Shown one piece after another: positions 23,687 through 34,742 of a stretch of 64,000 nucleotides of DNA. The stretch spans positions 74,338,001-74,402,000 of the forward strand of contig OZ231126.1 of NCBI GenBank assembly GCA_965153355.1, in the 5' to 3' direction. Each line of letters begins with the position of its first letter. Within the stretch, counting starts at the first letter, position 1. Under the pieces are notes generated by a model. That model searched no databases. It worked only from the letters and a program-made list of their open reading frames with translations, and was not told the DNA's origin. The position numbers and the translations under genes were made by a program. This stretch comes from Flaccisagitta enflata. Lineage: Eukaryota > Chaetognatha > Sagittoidea > Aphragmophora.

Positions 23687-24018
23687 ACGATATCGACGCT
23701 GATTACTCTGACACTTCCGGTTTCCAGCGCCTCCAATCTGCGCCATCAACTGCGTCACGATTGACATCAAGAATGTCAGCTGCGTCACAAAATCATCATC
23801 GTGATATAAAGCAACTGCGCCAAACACAACTTCATCAGCGGCCTAACCTTCGGGTCCGGCAACAACAACAACAGCCGCAACAACAGCAGTACAATGGGCA
23901 TGAGAGTGAGACAAAGCAGGCCTCTAATCTTTTCGTTTCCACGCCATCGAATCGCCGAAGCGTTAATGAATCTCAATACGGAAGTTGGACTGCCAACCCA
24001 ATCCGTCCACGACAACAA

Positions 24019-24111
<93 letters not shown>

Positions 24112-24214
24112 GTGATGTTAGACGCTGGCAGAAATGGCGGCAGTGGCAGTGAAGAAAACCGAATTACTTTGGAAGAACTAGATGCACTTTACGCGGCCAA
24201 CGCCGGTGACGAAT
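23687..24214 (+). CDS. Gene 1, fifth exon in window: poly-Q tail segment
   Basis: This 528-base symmetric 1-1 exon has acceptor TTTCACAG and donor GAAT|GTAAGA. The split codon G|AC joins exon 4 to give Asp. It encodes 176 codons: an acidic [18 protein letters not shown] start, Ser/Arg-rich [17 protein letters not shown], a Gln-rich [13 protein letters not shown] patch, a [16 protein letters not shown] stretch, a poly-Gln run of about 32 residues encoded purely by CAA, then [20 protein letters not shown] and an AANAGDE end. Predicted disordered apart from a short [10 protein letters not shown] helix. This exon has the clearest protein-like composition in the gene. Function is unknown; the frame and splice sites are seen directly. 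Confidence 0.8.
24013..24111 (+). repeat. (CAA)n inside coding exon (poly-Gln)
   Basis: About 99 bases of uninterrupted CAA in frame, giving a pure-codon poly-Q run that is expected to be length-variable between individuals. Confidence 0.9.
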
Positions 24215-24240
24215 GTAAGAAATTATCGAACATTGAATGA

Positions 24241-24345
24241 GTTGATTAATGAATGAACGAATGATTGAATTAATGAGGGCTGAATGAATGAATGAATCAA
24301 TAAATCAATCAATCAATCAATCATGAATTAATGAATGAATGAACG
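24241..24345. repeat. (GAAT)n / (AATC)n degenerate array
   Basis: Tetranucleotide-type repeats immediately downstream of the exon 5 donor. Confidence 0.8.
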
Positions 24346-24436
24346 CAAGAGTGAACAAATGCATTTTAAATGAATCGATGACGCAATAGAGAAATCATTG
24401 AAGTTGGAATAAATAAAGGAAAGATACAAACATAAA

Positions 24437-24581
<145 letters not shown>

Positions 24582-25156
24582 TCTTACTTTAAATCAAAGA
24601 AATGAATAGACAAAGTGGGAACTAGTATTATACCCTTGAGGGGGAAAATCTATGAGCAAAAACGTTAATCACCACGAGTTTCTATTTTCCCATTCGCGCG
24701 AAAATTTGATTATGAAAAATTAATTCTATCTGGGATTTGGTTAGACTGGCTGGCTTCTTTCAATGATTGCACCAAACTCGTGGTTTTTGCTGCTGCTGCT
24801 GCTGCTCCCTCTCTTCACAGTCATCTTAAAACATCCTTTAATTCACAAGAATTCCACAAGATGCAGTTAAAAATACCGACCTCTTAGAAAGACAATAAAC
24901 AAACCATCATTCGCATGTGTAAGAAGAGAGATATCAACTGATGTCTTTATTGTTATTTTCCTTCTTGTGTCTTGAATCTAAGACCGACAATTTATCACAT
25001 CTAGTAACATCCCACACGTCCCTTGTCCTACGCCCATGCTTACATTAATATCAGCCATCTAATCACTTCGACTCCTCTAAGAGGAGTCCTCTCCCTACCT
25101 CTCAACTGATTTCATCTCAATTTGAAATGTCTTATCAACATATGTTCTTTTCATTA
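24582..25156. other. Intron 5 DNA, nothing assigned
   Basis: Contains a short TGC repeat at 24788-24805. No element ends or supported exon seen. Confidence 0.4.
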
Positions 25157-26059
25157 CACCGTCTTTAGATCGAATTGAAATATGCAAAACCTTTATAATT
25201 TTTAAATTTCTATGTAAAAAGTCTTCAAATGTTCAGAGAATATTGGTAATGTTTGACGGTTTTACTCTGCCAAACCTTAGATCGGAGTACTTTAAATATT
25301 GGGGATTGCTCTGGAAGAACAGCCTTTTTTGGAGCAAAATCACCTTTTTCCAACCTTTTTAGTCGCGGACACGCAACTTTACACCTTGCCCTGTCGGTTG
25401 GTAGGTTGGTAGGTTGGTCTGTTAGGAACTTTTTTGAATTCCAATCAATTATTTCATTACTGCCCCTGCCCAAGCGTCCGCGACTGTCTTTCCGTGTATC
25501 CGGCCTTGTTTTCAAAGAAGCTTGTAATTTTTGGCCTGTAAATTCCAAATGGATGGAACCTAACCCTATGAACGCCTTTAGATTACAGATGATAATTCAT
25601 AATCATAGACGTCTGTCTGGCTGTTTTCAATATATTTGTAAAGAATTATAATGAATTTTCTCATGTGGCACTCAAAATTTCCCCAAAAATCATTTAAAAT
25701 CAATGAAAATCCCACAAGATATCAAAATTTCTTGCAGTCAACAGCTAATGTGTTGACTACAGGTAATTGTCAATCAGTTAAAATCAATCTAAGGTTTTGA
25801 GATCTATATGCTTGGAAATTAAAAGCAAAAAAAGACAGCTCTTTCAAAAAAAAGCTGGGGAAAAATTTTAATTGCTCAAAAAATGGGTATTTTTTTCAGT
25901 GTTTTGCTGTGCCCCAATTATTTTTATACTTATATCTAATGTTTTACATAACAAAACCGTCATATGTTACTAATATTCACTGAAAATTTGAAGAATTTTT
26001 GTCTAATAGCTTAGGAATAATAAAGGTTTTTCATATTTCAAATCGATCTAAAGACGGTG
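25157..26059. mobile_element. 903-bp MITE with TA duplication, hosting a family A insert
   Basis: Ends CACCGTCTTTAGATCGAATT and, on the other strand, CACCGTCTTTAGATCGATTT are flanked by TA (25155-25156 and 26060-26061). Same family as 5341-6109. A family A element (25361-25510) is nested inside, so that element is younger. Confidence 0.75.
25361..25510 (-). mobile_element. Family A hairpin element nested in MITE
   Basis: T-run, AGTCGCGGACACGCAACT (one stem mismatch), GTCGGTTGGTAGGTTGG array, CAAGCGTCCGCGACTGTC and GTATCCGGCCTTGTT. Confidence 0.85.
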
Positions 26060-27047
26060 TATTTATGTGATGAATGATTAACACAAATCATTTTAAACAG
26101 AAATTCATTCTTACTTTAGGAAAATTTGTACAAAAAATAATGGCCAGGCCTTCCCTTGGTCTGGCTCTAGCTCTGTCAAGATCTTGACAGATCAAGAACT
26201 TGTCAGATGTTGAAATTAATTCATCACCTCATTGTTTAGGAAGAGAAAGGCAGGGGAGGGAGGGTTTGGAGACCCAGCTCAAAACAATGTGGAGACTGGA
26301 GACATAAGATTAGAGTAGAGTGGCGGATGTGTTATCGCCAATTCGCCATGATGTGGAAGTTATGATTCCAATTTGGTAGGTGAGATCGCTACAACTAAAA
26401 CTGAAAAAAGAAGAGGTGCAGGGGGCAAAAAAAGCAAGAGCTTTTACATCCCTGATCCCCATTTCTGCCAACCGGAGTCATTAGTCATCACCACAGTCAT
26501 CCCTTTTGCCTCTACCACCTTGGTTTTCTGATCACTGACACTTGTTTCTCTCTTCGGTTCTCTTTTTTCTCTCCACAATTCTGACGTGTGCAAAAAAAGA
26601 AAAAAAAAAAGATAGAAAAGCGAGAGTATTTCAATATTTCTCTTTACTCAGCCCATCTGACGACAAGCCCAAAAGGGAAACCAAGTAAAATGAAATTGAA
26701 ATAAATGGCTAGGCATTTTTTTTTCATTCCGTTATGGGTATGATTTCTGTTTTTTCCTTCTGTTTTACGTTTTTTTGTTTTAGACACATTGAAATTGAAT
26801 TTAAAGTCGAAACATAGAAAAAATACACACAAAAATGTAAAGAGAATGGAACATTCAAAGAAAAATTTTGAGGTTTATATTCCCATGAGGCATTGAATAG
26901 AGATGGGGGGGTGTGGTGATGAGTGGATGTGAGATTAAGGAATTTTGGCAGAATTTTCTTTGCTTCATCCTCATTGCTCATTCTTTTATCTTAATCTTCA
27001 ATCTTAATCTTTTGTCTTAATCTTTTATTTCCCTTCCCCGCCTTTTT
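26060..27047. other. Intron 5 DNA, nothing assigned
   Basis: AT-rich intronic sequence with A-runs near 26595 and repeated TCTTAATCTT at about 26985-27025. No supported exon or element ends. Confidence 0.4.
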
Positions 27048-27574
27048 GGGCAGCGGCCCCAAAGGGCCGATGTCCTGTAGAACACAGGAGGGAATTTCCA
27101 GATGTCCGTTCTTCCGTCTGTCCTTCCATCCGTCCGTCCGTCCGTCCTTCCGGCCCCCCCATTGGCCATCAAGGCCTATAATTTGCCCTTTCAGCCCTCA
27201 ATTTAGTCCTCCAGGCCTAAAATCAGCCTTCCAGGCCTCAAATCAGCCTTCAAGGCTTCAAATCAGCCCCCCCACCTCAAATCTGACCTACAGACCTCAA
27301 ATCTGCTCTCCAGACCTTCAATTAGCCCTCCAAGCATCAAATCAGCCCTCCGTGGCTCAAATTTGCTCTCCAAATCTCAAATCTGCTCTCCAAGCCTTAA
27401 TTCTGCCCTCCAGCCTTCAAATATGCCTTCTTTGGCCTAAATCAGTCATCTAAGGCCTGAAATGTGCCCCCTCAGGGCGTCTGAAAATTCCCCCCTGTGA
27501 TCTCTCACCATCACGCACCCACATAGTCACATATGGGCAACGGGTACCGCTGACCATCTAACGCTTTTGCGACT
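27048..27574 (+). mobile_element. Family B element ending 20 bp before exon 6
   Basis: GGGCAGCGGCCCCAAAGGGC at the left, ATGTCCTGTAGAACACAGGA, a GTCCGTCCGTCC run, an array of about 20-bp CAGGCCTCAAATCAGCCCTC units, then GGTACCGCTGACCATCTAAC and the CGCTTTTGCG hairpin ending GACT at 27574. Only a TTTTATCTTTCTTTTTCCAG stretch separates it from the exon. The element tail contains CTGAC and CTAAC, both good branch-point matches at normal distance from the acceptor. Confidence 0.85.
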
Positions 27575-27594
27575 TTTTATCTTTCTTTTTCCAG

Positions 27595-27849
27595 ATGACG
27601 ATTTCGCCTCCGCCAATATCAAATCACCTCATTTTGCTCCTCCTCTTCCTTCTCCTACTTCTTATCATCGTCAGCTTCCTTTTCCTTCTCAAGCTCTTCC
27701 TGCCCCTGCTCCTAGTGGCGTAATGAGGAACTATCATAAGGCGACCAATCAAGAGCCAATTTATTCATCCAATCAGACGTCGAGATTAATCTCATCCGAC
27801 ATTTTGAGCAAAAAATCAATTCCTAAGTCGGTTATCGGCCTGAATTATG
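27595..27849 (+). CDS. Gene 1, sixth exon in window
   Basis: This 255-base symmetric 1-1 exon has acceptor CTTTCTTTTTCCAG and donor TATG|GTAAGG. The split codon T|AT joins exon 5 to give Tyr. It encodes about 85 residues: DDFASANIKSPHFAPPLPSP, then a Pro/Ser/Ala-rich part (FPSQALPAPAPSGV), basic MRNYHKATNQEPIYSSNQTS, and SRLISSDILSKKSIPKSVIG. Tyr- and Pro-rich motifs such as PPLP and EPIY suggest a cytoplasmic adaptor-binding tail, but that is inference. Its acceptor region is normal length despite the family B element just upstream. Confidence 0.8.
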
Positions 27850-28186
27850 GTAAGGCGAAGATGACGGGGAATCACAGAGAGAAAGTGTCTGTCAAGCTCG
27901 GAGAGGGTTAGAGAAGGAAATTTTGAAAGGGGGGTGGAGAATAGATCTGAATACAAGGCTGGAAAAATATGGATGGGAGAGGTTCACCGGACAGAAGGAC
28001 AGTTCTCCCACGCATGTGAGTTGAAGGCTTTTCAACAATCAGCAAATCAAACGAAAGAGAACGTGAGCATGATCACTGATTTCTGTGGGAGGCATGAATG
28101 ACGCAAATCTGAAAGAATTCTAGCAAAATACCGAATGATGTAAAAAGATTATTCTTAGCCATTTTTCAATCTGTAAAATCAAATTG

Positions 28187-28190
<4 letters not shown>

Positions 28191-28271
<81 letters not shown>
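28191..28271 (+). repeat. (CT)n tract, intron 6
   Basis: About 81 bases of CT followed by a short CA/CACT patch. It lies 380 bases upstream of the last exon, not at the acceptor. The rest of intron 6 (27850-28650) shows nothing else. Confidence 0.95.
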
Positions 28272-28276
<5 letters not shown>

Positions 28277-28650
28277 TGTGTACACACACACACTCACACA
28301 CTCACACACTGACATACAGCCACAAACACAGACACGTAATTCATCTCGCTTTTTCTGTCGTAAATATTTGGCTAGATTTAGCTGCATTTTCGATGTCAAA
28401 TCTTTTTACTTTCTTGGTTGTATTTTGTAACTGGTTTGTAGAAAATGTCTCGGCATTAATTTGCGCAAATATCTATACTATTCTTAAGGCTAGGGAAGCT
28501 TATTTTTTAATGACGGATAAAAATTGAGCCTTGCAACTGGGTACCACTTCTTTGTTATTGTCGTTTCCAAGAATTTACGACAGTTTTTCTCTGATGTGTT
28601 CATTGTATCTCGACCAAACAGCATAGATCTCTTTATCCTCATACGTATAG

Positions 28651-29537
28651 GTGACGGTAGCGGTGAAATCATCCTGGGCCAAGCAAAGTCATCCTCCTCT
28701 ACCCGGTCTTCCCCTCCCTCTGTCCTCATACCACCACCTCCTCCTCCGCCACCACCACCACCTCATCCTCATCCAGCCGCCGCTTCTCCTCCTCCCAATT
28801 TTCTTCCACCACCTCCATTTCCTCCTTCTCTTCATAAAGTAGCGCCGTTGACGGAATATGACGCTGCGGAGTCATTCTACACCACAAAAGCGGCATTTAT
28901 ACTTCCAACGCTGTCACCACCACCACCACCGCCACCTCCTCCTCCTCCTCCTCCTTACTCCGTCGCGAATCCAAATCGACCAAGTCAGAAAAGCGGAACT
29001 GATGGCGGCGCCTTCCATCCCACCACCGACCGCACCTTCAATCACTCCTCCTCCTCCTCTACAGGCGGTGGTGACGCCATCCCTCAAGTCGCCTTCGACG
29101 GCGCTCAAGTGAATCTGATCCGCGGCTCTGGTTCAGGCGGCAATCAAGGCGGTGATCAAAGCCATCAGAGGCGCGCTGGAGCCACATTCTACGGTTCTAT
29201 GGAGAGGAACGAGGCCAATGTGATGACGGCGAGTGGCGGTGGCAGAAGCGGCGACCGCGGTGGTGGAGGTGGCGGCGGGGGAGGAGGAGGCAGGGATGGT
29301 AAGAGAGGTGGCAGCGTGGTTAACATGGACAGCAACATTGACGGCGGTGCGGCATTCAGAGGCGCTCGTGGTTTCAATGACAACTTGAATGATGGGGGTG
29401 GAGAAGACTACGGTGACGTTGGCATGAGCACCGGTTACGACGATGGCTGGGGTGACGGCAGAACCGGTGAATTTGGTGACGGAAACGAGATTGAGGGGGA
29501 AGAGATGGCGCACGAGCATAATGCATATCAACTCTGA
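28651..29537 (+). CDS. Gene 1, last exon: poly-Pro and poly-Gly C-terminus
   Basis: This terminal exon follows acceptor ATCCTCATACGTATAG. The split codon G|GT joins exon 6 to give Gly, and the frame runs 294 residues to TGA at 29535-29537. Composition: DGSGEIILGQAKSSSSTRSS, two poly-Pro runs (9-13 Pro), Ala/Pro/His-rich linkers, a poly-Ser patch, GNQGGDQSHQRRAGATFYGS, a poly-Gly run of 11, then an acidic Gly/Asp-rich part (GEDYGDVGMSTGYDDGWGDG) ending AHEHNAYQL. The poly-Pro runs are potential SH3/EVH1/profilin ligands and the final YQL fits a class II PDZ ligand, but both are guesses from motif only. Frame, phase and stop are seen directly; the family is not recognised. Confidence 0.8.
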
Positions 29538-29586
29538 CTTTATGGGGAAAACGATGCAACGAATCACCACGAATCAATAGTGGAAT

Positions 29587-29592
29587 AATAAA
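29587..29592 (+). terminator. Candidate poly(A) signal AATAAA
   Basis: AATAAA lies 50 bases after the gene 1 stop; a second AATAAA is at 29750-29755. A (CAA)n array (29598-29675) lies between them. Which one is used cannot be told from sequence. Confidence 0.4.
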
Positions 29593-29597
29593 AAACA

Positions 29598-29598
29598 T

Positions 29599-29651
<53 letters not shown>

Positions 29652-29675
29652 CTACAACAACAACAACAACAACAA
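29598..29675. repeat. (CAA)n microsatellite
   Basis: About 78 bases of CAA with one ACTACAAC interruption, just after the gene 1 stop and first AATAAA, probably in the 3' UTR or flank. Confidence 0.9.
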
Positions 29676-30466
29676 TAGTCTAGGGGTGGAAAAACACGCA
29701 CACATACAAAAACAGAGGAGAACGAAAAATATGGAAACGGGAAGGCAAAAATAAAACAATATCATGTTTTTTTCTCCATTGGCCGTGTATTGAAAATGGT
29801 TTGTTTTCCCATTCTTCCCCTCCGCACCACGTACGTTGTAAACATCAATATATCTCCCATTCATGTTGGCATTTGTGTACACACACAGACCTTAAAAAAA
29901 AAGAAAACCCATATTTTTCATCTTTCCCGAAAAACCTTTCATTTCTTTGTACTTTTTTTTTCTTTTCATTTTTGTTTATTTTATTAAAGGCATTTTGCAA
30001 ATTAAAAGAAAATGTGGGGATTGGGAGAGACCATGGTGCCTAAAACTTATAAAGAGAAAAGTGATTTTTGAAGACATGAATTACATGATGTATTGAGTAG
30101 ATGTTAGTATGATTTCAAACCATTTGGCTGATTGTTACATGTAGCATTTCAAAAGAAACAAAGACCTCCATTCGCAGGCAGTGCACAGCACAGATAAACA
30201 AGTGTATCGTTGTTCTTTACTTTTTTGTTCCTTTTTTTCAAAGGAAGATTTTGGAAATGTTTTATATCATTACTTAATTTGATTTTATCACAGAAAAGTG
30301 GTTCTATCTGGGATAATTTGTCACTATAGACTTATGAAGCTCAAAATGTTTTATCATAAATTTCGCCTGTATAGTTTTATCAAAATGATATTTCCTTTTG
30401 GTAGAAATTCTAAAAAAATTTCAATTGTGTGGATATCCCCTCATCAATTTTTATTTTTTACTTTTT
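29676..30466. other. 3' flank of gene 1, nothing assigned
   Basis: AT-rich, no element ends seen. No supported gene. Confidence 0.4.
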
Positions 30467-30502
30467 AGTCGCGACTTGGGTAGCCGTGTATCCGGCCTTG
30501 TT
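30467..30502 (-). mobile_element. 36-bp minimal family A derivative
   Basis: Reads AGTCGCGACTTGGGTAGCCG followed by TGTATCCGGCCTTGTT: the hairpin-end half-stem is fused directly to the AACAAGG-type end, with everything between lost. It lies in T-rich DNA like the full copies. Confidence 0.75.
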
Positions 30503-30586
30503 TTCCTCATTTCCCTATTACAAAATGCGCCATCCCATCCATGTCAAAACACAACCCTCCCTTTTCCGGTGCAGCCTCGTTTTTTT

Positions 30587-30850
30587 AGTCGCGTGCTACG
30601 CGACTCTGTAACCCACTTTTTGGTCGGTCTGTTGGTCCGTCCGTCGGTCGGTCCGTCGGTCGGTCCATTGGTCGGTCCATCACAATAAGGTTTTAAACGT
30701 TTTTTATTGCGAATTTTATGTTTTTGAATAGTGGGGAAGAAACTTGGAGAAGTAAACAGCTTTTTCAAATGTCTTTTGGAAAAAAAATTTGTTTGTCTGT
30801 CTGTCTGCCTGAATTGACGACGCACGCGACTTAGGTTTAATGAACTTGTT
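30587..30850 (-). mobile_element. Family A hairpin element (CATTAGACC subfamily)
   Basis: Hairpin AGTCGCGTGCTACGCGACT after a T-run, GGTCGGTCCGTCGGTCGG array, a TTTTGGAAAAAAAATTTG interior and the GCACGCGACTTAGGTTTAAT...AACTTGTT end. Near-identical in reverse to 34743-35020 and partly to 57929-58388. Confidence 0.85.
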
Positions 30851-31136
30851 TTCAGTATATTCCCACCGACTCAAAATGTTAAGGATGTACACGCGGCTTT
30901 GTATAAGTTAAATGGATAAATCAACTGATGCTGTTTCCCAAATAGTCATTCCTTCATTTAGTATCATCGAATAATTCTCAACTGCTACTGCTGAATGTAT
31001 TTAAAATAAGAAACTCGTTTGTTTGTTGTCTTATATGATCCTCTTTTTTTTCATAATTGAATGCAATCAATAAGAGACAACAGCAGCTAGACTAATTCTA
31101 CTAGATTTACTAGAATATTCTATTCATCCGACAGTA

Positions 31137-31285
31137 AACAAGGCCGTATACATGGCAGCATTAGTCGCGGACGGGTGGGCAGAAGCGGAAAACCTCAAAA
31201 AACAGTTTTGTGACTGACTGACCGACGGACCGACGGACCGACGGACCAACCAAAAAGTGGCATATAGAGTCGCGTGTCCGCGACT
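31137..31285 (+). mobile_element. Family A hairpin element
   Basis: AACAAGGCCGTATACATGGC, subterminal AGTCGCGGACGGGTGGGC, GACGGACC array and the hairpin AGTCGCGTGTCCGCGACTAA. Confidence 0.85.
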
Positions 31286-31315
31286 AAAAATGCCAACCGA
31301 TAAGTGTAACTTTCT

Positions 31316-31850
31316 CGGTTTACTTCAGTAGATGTTGTCTAGACTTAGAAATACGGGGGAGCTCATAACCTGAGTATTAGTAAAGTGAGGGGGCTGATAT
31401 TTTGCAGGTGTAATGTGTAAACCCTGAAGGCTTGACGATGGGGTATGGTATCCCCTTACGGCTTACCTTCGGAAAAAAAACTTTTAGTATAAAACTATAG
31501 GAACAATCTTTTTTTTTTTTTTGCAGAATTTCAGCTTCATCTATTTGCTTGAATAGCAAAACCAGCGGAGGATTCGAACCTGGAATCATTAATGAAAAGA
31601 TCTGTGACTGATAAATTTTAAGTCAAATGAGTTAATCACTAGACCAACTTTTGAAGCTGATTAAATGAAGAGAATTTGATTGAGTGTATTCAAGAGAGTT
31701 TTCCATCCACAGAGCTGCCATACTCCATCGTCAACCCTTCAGGTCATAAGCATTATACACACAGTTTTATTTCAGTTACATAAATGATATTTAAGATATG
31801 AGGGCCCCCGTTTTTCTAAGTCTAGACGACATCTACTGTATTTAACCCTC
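31316..31850. mobile_element. Foldback of about 535 bp with SINE-like core
   Basis: 31316-31455 and 31712-31850 are inverted copies sharing, for example, TTCTAAGTCTAGACRACATC and CCATACYCCATCGTCAASCC. The spacer carries a tRNA-like promoter and an A-run (next entry). Boundaries are approximate and no target duplication is clear. Confidence 0.65.
31505..31665 (-). mobile_element. tRNA-derived SINE or tRNA pseudogene
   Basis: On the minus strand, TTGGTCTAGTGATTAACTC (31631-31650) resembles a tRNA A box of the Glu/Asp type, GGTTCGAATCC (31570-31580) is a perfect B box, and an A-run of about 13 follows at 31510-31522. A/B-box spacing is somewhat long for a tRNA and the acceptor stem is not seen, so a SINE is more likely than a functional tRNA. 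Confidence 0.55.
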
Positions 31851-31864
31851 AATTGAAAGTGCCA

Positions 31865-31866
<2 letters not shown>

Positions 31867-31950
<84 letters not shown>

Positions 31951-31964
31951 AGAGAGAGAGAGAG
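31867..31964. repeat. (AG)n microsatellite
   Basis: About 98 bases of AG with one AAAAAG break. CT on the minus strand. Confidence 0.95.
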
Positions 31965-31997
31965 GAAAGAAATGATAGTGCAAAATACAGTGGAACA

Positions 31998-32232
31998 AGT
32001 AACGCGGGGTCACAATATCGTTGCGGACGGGTGAGTATGGTCATCCAACCCCCAACCTCACACCCACCCCACCCCCTCGGCCCTCCCACTCACACAAACA
32101 CACAATATATCAACTGCAATATCATAAATGCGCGTCTTCCGCGTTTTCAACTTGAGCGTGATGCACAGACCGACGGATGGACAGACGGTCGGACGGGCAA
32201 AACCACTTATAGAGTTACGTGTCCGCAACGAA
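31998..32232 (+). mobile_element. Family A variant, C-type left end
   Basis: GTAACGCGGGGTCACAATAT, GTTGCGGACGGGTGAGTATG, a CACCC-rich stretch, GACGGATGGACAGACGG tract and a GTTACGTGTCCGCAAC hairpin. From 32300 to 32570 the DNA is degenerate GACAGAGA. Confidence 0.7.
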
Positions 32233-32703
32233 AAAAAAGGCGGAAAGAAAAAGAGATTGAAAAGTGCAGCCATTACATATCACTTTGGAGAGGGGAAAAA
32301 ACACCTTTCCGAGCTTGGAAAGGGAAAAGACAGACAGAGACGGTCAGAGAGACAGATAGCCAGACAGAGATGGGCAAAACTCCCTGACCAACTAAAGAGC
32401 AAAGCAGAGACAGAGACCCCTACCCGGCGTAGAGGAAAAGGCGCAAAGGCACACAGGGACACAGGCAGACAGAAAATAAGGAAAAGACACTTCCTCAAGC
32501 AGAGGGAAAGACAGATAGAGAGAAACAGAGACCGAGATAAAGAGAGGCAGAGATAGAGACACCTCCCCGGTAATGGTTTCAAGAACCTTGGAAATGACTT
32601 GAGCAAACCGTTACTTGTTGTGTTTTTTTGAACGCCAGCTTCCTTGGTAATGATAGTGATCATCAGCTTCGACGTCATCATCATTTTCATCTTCTCAAGT
32701 AAC

Positions 32704-32936
32704 AAGTAACCCAAGGTTACAATATCGTTGCGGACCGATGGCAGAGGTGGAAATGCGCTTATTCACAATCATCGACTTGAGCGTTACGGATGGACACTGG
32801 ACAGCCATGTGGACAGACAGATGGATCAACAGATGCGTTACTAATGAACGGACAGATGAATCGATGGATGGACAGATGGACCATCAGGCCAAAAAAACCG
32901 CATGTATTCTGTAAGAAATTGCATGTCTGCAATGAT
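32704..32936 (+). mobile_element. Family A variant, C-type, decayed
   Basis: GTAACCCAAGGTTACAATAT, CGTTGCGGACCGATGG, GATGGACAGATGG units and an ATTGCATGTCTGCAATG end hairpin. Confidence 0.6.
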
Positions 32937-32986
32937 AAACAGCATCATTCTCAGCGACATGATGTAATGATGAAGATGATAATCGA

Positions 32987-33049
<63 letters not shown>
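32987..33049. repeat. (ATC)n microsatellite
   Basis: About 63 bases of CAT/ATC repeat. Confidence 0.95.
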
Positions 33050-33315
33050 TTCCACGCGACCTTTGGCAACGGCATTTGGCCACTTTCCACAATAACAACC
33101 AAACGCATGAACCAAATCAACCAATGTATATATTTATATCCGAATCCATTAATAATGGAAGATGTGCTCGATCAAAATGTCAAAACAAGAACACGTTTCA
33201 TCGCCTTCGCCAACTGAGCAATAACAAGAATATCAAATGGCATTATGATCACCATTTCAAGTGATAGAACGGATTTCTGGACTGTTCACTGAATAGCAAG
33301 ACTTTCAAAAGGCAA

Positions 33316-33317
<2 letters not shown>

Positions 33318-33387
<70 letters not shown>
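33318..33387. repeat. (CA)n microsatellite
   Basis: About 70 bases of CA. Confidence 0.95.
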
Positions 33388-33388
<1 letters not shown>

Positions 33389-33420
33389 AAAGAAAAAAAA
33401 TCACGTCTTTATGTAAGTTT

Positions 33421-33720
<300 letters not shown>

Positions 33721-33819
33721 AACCCCGCATTACTTTCTTGTCTTGTCTTTTCTCTCCGCCTTGAATGTACTTGTCACCTTTTTGTCTTTCCTCACCCTCA
33801 CCCTTTTTATTTGATTTAG

Positions 33820-34001
33820 AATTCTGTGATTTCTGTCATAGCAAAAAGAGTAGAATAATCGCTTCTTGGAGGGCAAAATTCCGAACGTCTTTCACTTGGG
33901 AGTGCAAAGCGTGCTTACCGAAAAATCGGGACCAGTGGGCAGTTACAGTGATAAAACAACCACTTGCAAATATGGATTTAGTGGTAATTGTGGACGGGTA
34001 A
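33820..34001 (+). CDS. Doubtful exon-like frame with two CxxC pairs
   Basis: After a possible acceptor (TATTTGATTTAG) a frame of about 60 residues runs to TAA: FCDFCHSKKSRIIASWRAKF, then RTSFTWECKACLPKNRDQWA and VTVIKQPLANMDLVVIVDG. Two CxxC pairs 26 residues apart could bind zinc. Against it: the last part (GTGGACGGGTAAATG) overlaps a decayed family A fragment that runs to about 34080, no donor or partner exon is identified, and I do not recognise the protein. Recorded as possible only. Confidence 0.2.
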
Positions 34002-34080
34002 ATGCTAAATAGTTGGACAGACGAACGAATGAACGGTCGCGCCGACCGACATACAAACTGACTTTTTGAGTCGCTTAAAA

Positions 34081-34742
34081 GCAACCAGCAACACCATTGG
34101 ATATTTTTTTCTCAATCGGTTTTCTTGAGCAAGATTGCAATTAACCATTACTCCTCGAATCACGCCAAGTCTCCAAGCGATAAAGAGCCAACTCAGTGGG
34201 AAGAAATGAGGCAACTTAGAATTTAAAGTGATAGAAATGGCGAGCGAAAGAAACAACCGGGTTCACCCACAGACGGATTAACGAACATAGAAACACTGAA
34301 TTGTTGTCAATTATACTATACGTAAAGCAGAAATACCCAATCAAAGGTTCGTGTGAAAATGTACCGACTTTTGTACCGTAATCGATTATCTAATTTCTCG
34401 TCGGTTCCATAATGAAGAGAGGTAAGTTCAATTCATGTCATGTCATGTCATATCACTCATGTCACATGACTCACCTCATAATTTCCCATACAAATCTATG
34501 TAGAAACTTGGATTCGTCGCACACTTTTGCGATATGTATTCCTACTGTTTCAAGATTGTAAGAGAGAATTTTTCATAGGCAATTGACACTTGTCAAAACT
34601 GCATCCTCTCCAATTAGCTTTTTAGCAATGAACCACCCTCCCTTTCCTATTGTTCGTTCTATAATTTGTAGCTGCCTGATAACTCGTGTAATTTATCTTC
34701 ACGGGTGCGAACGAAGTAAATCAGCATTTGAGACAAGGAAAG
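34081..34742. other. Intergenic DNA, nothing assigned
   Basis: No element ends or supported frame. Repeated CATGTCA/CATGTCAT motifs at 34435-34480. Confidence 0.4.

Noticed and set aside
31505-31530. T-run followed by TTGCAG, a textbook + strand acceptor
   Set aside because: It is the complement of the SINE A-run and GCAAAAA end; no open frame follows in a useful phase.
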